Of a stretch of DNA of 14,491 nt, positions 13,666 through 14,491 are shown one piece after another. Positions within the stretch are counted from its first letter, which is position 1. The number at the start of each line of letters is the position of its first letter. The stretch comes from Rhizobacter sp. (GTDB taxonomy: Bacteria > Pseudomonadota > Gammaproteobacteria > Burkholderiales > Burkholderiaceae_C): positions 1 to 14,491 of the forward strand of contig JANYBE010000284.1 of the NCBI GenBank assembly GCA_025360945.1. Direction: 5' to 3'. Made by a program: the position numbers and the translations under genes. Below the pieces are notes generated by a model. The model did not search any database. It worked only from the letters and a program-made list of their open reading frames with translations, and was not told the DNA's origin.

Positions 13666-14491
13666 TTATCCGAGCTTCACCGGCACGAAGATCTTGTCGC
13701 CGTCGCGCTGCACCAGCAGTGCCACGCTCTTGGGCTTGCCCGCAAGCACGCTCCTCACCTGCTCGATCGACTGCACCGGTTTGCCGTTGATCGCGAGCAG
13801 CACGTCGCCTGCTTCGATGCCGGCACGGGCCGCCGGGCCGGCAACGTTCTCCACCACCATGCCCTGCTCAACGCCGGCCTCTTTGCGCTCCTCGCGCGTC
13901 AGCGCCCGCAGCCCCAGGCCGAGCTGGCCGGGCTGCACCTCGCCGCTTGCGTCGGCGACCTCTGCCTTGTCGGCATCGGCGCTCGCCAGCTTGGCCTCAA
14001 CGTCGCGCGGCGAGTGATCGCGCCACACTTTCAGCTTGACCTTCTCACCTGGCGCCGACAGACCGATCAGGCTCGACAACGCCCCCGAGCGCACCACTGG
14101 CTCGCCATTGACCTCGGTGATCACGTCACCGGACTTCAGCCCGGCCGCGGCCGCCGCACTGCCCGGCGCCACGTTAGCAATCAGCGCGCCATCCGGCTTC
14201 TTCAGGCCGAACGATTCGGCAAGCGCCTGGTTCAGATCCTGCACCGTCACGCCCAGACGCGCATGCGTCGCCTTGCCGGTCGCGACGATCTGGTCCTTGA
14301 CCTTCAGCGCGACGTTGATCGGGATCGCAAAGCTCAGGCCCTGGAAGCCACCGCTTTGCGAATAGATCTGCGCGTTGATGCCGACCACCGCGCCACTGCC
14401 GTCGAACAGCGGGCCGCCCGAATTGCCAGGGTTCACGGCCGCGTCGGTCTGGATGAAAGGCACCACCGCATCACCGGGCAACGAGCGGCCC
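13666..14491 (-). CDS. Deg/HtrA-type periplasmic serine protease with two PDZ domains, N-terminus outside the window
   Basis: The gene enters from the right edge and ends at TAA 13668-13666; 274 residues are visible. It starts inside the trypsin-like domain. The segment GRSLPGDAVVPFIQTDAAVN leads to PGNSGGPL, whose serine (codon 14421-14419) is the catalytic nucleophile. FQGLSFAIPIN closes the protease domain. PDZ1 covers about residues 77-167 of the visible part (ARLGVTVQDL through GDVITEVNG). PDZ2 covers about 188-274 (GQLGLGLRAL through GDVLLAINGKPV, ending in FVPVKLG). Two PDZ domains indicate the DegP/DegQ/MucD group rather than DegS. These act in periplasmic protein quality control. The catalytic His and Asp and the signal peptide lie beyond the edge. 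It converges on the glucoamylase-family gene with only 31 nt between stops and no visible terminator. Confidence 0.95.
   Translation of the reverse strand, partial: GRSLPGDAVVPFIQTDAAVNPGNSGGPLFDGSGAVVGINAQIYSQSGGFQGLSFAIPINVALKVKDQIVATGKATHARLGVTVQDLNQALAESFGLKKPDGALIANVAPGSAAAAAGLKSGDVITEVNGEPVVRSGALSSLIGLSAPGEKVKLKVWRDHSPRDVEAKLASADADKAEVADASGEVQPGQLGLGLRALTREERKEAGVEQGMVVENVAGPAARAGIEAGDVLLAINGKPVQSIEQVRSVLAGKPKSVALLVQRDGDKIFVPVKLG

Noticed and set aside
1..14491. Mobile element, prophage, CRISPR array or defence island
   Set aside because: No transposase, integrase, terminal inverted repeats, spaced direct repeats or defence-type proteins were seen; gene content and composition are uniform housekeeping-type.

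Overview
The window reads as ordinary chromosome of a high-GC betaproteobacterium in the order Burkholderiales. Ribosomal protein S20 carries the longer lysine-rich N-terminus (100 residues against 87 in E. coli) that I associate with Comamonadaceae, Rubrivivax and Leptothrix. ArgF has the same flavour, and the order murJ, rpsT, DUF3579, argD, argF is familiar from that group. The assignment is by recognition, not by a search.

Layout. From 1 to 5576 all genes lie on the minus strand. Read in transcription order they are murJ (lipid II flippase), a SirB1-type transglutaminase-like/TPR protein, an AI-2E/PerM-family membrane protein, hda (DnaA inactivator), a HAD phosphatase, and pcnB (poly(A) polymerase I, cut by the left edge). 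Spacing is very tight. The PerM-type gene, hda and the HAD gene overlap by ATGA junctions, so this looks like one or two co-transcribed and partly translationally coupled units. At 5577-5686 a divergent promoter region serves rpsT on the plus strand, which ends in a perfect 13-bp terminator stem. A 392-nt gap and a minus-strand DUF3579 gene follow.

From 6945 the plus strand carries argD and argF (ATGA overlap), two arginine biosynthesis steps, preceded by a short perfect inverted repeat in the leader. After a 101-nt AT-rich junction come kynB, kynU and kynA, a complete three-enzyme tryptophan-to-anthranilate module. All key active-site residues that I could locate are present. A 333-nt gap follows, holding a hairpin and a doubtful 39-codon minus-strand ORF. 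Next is a plus-strand gene for a cytoplasm-looking glucoamylase-family (PF10091-like) protein of unknown substrate. A Deg/HtrA-type serine protease runs in from the right edge on the minus strand and is cut at its N-terminus.

I see no rRNA, tRNA, CRISPR array, insertion sequence, prophage or defence system, and no clearly undescribed multi-gene system. The points most worth a second look are the PF10091-like enzyme, the argD leader inverted repeat, the murJ promoter placed so close to its start codon that the mRNA would be nearly leaderless, the argF-kynB junction, and the small ORF beyond kynA.
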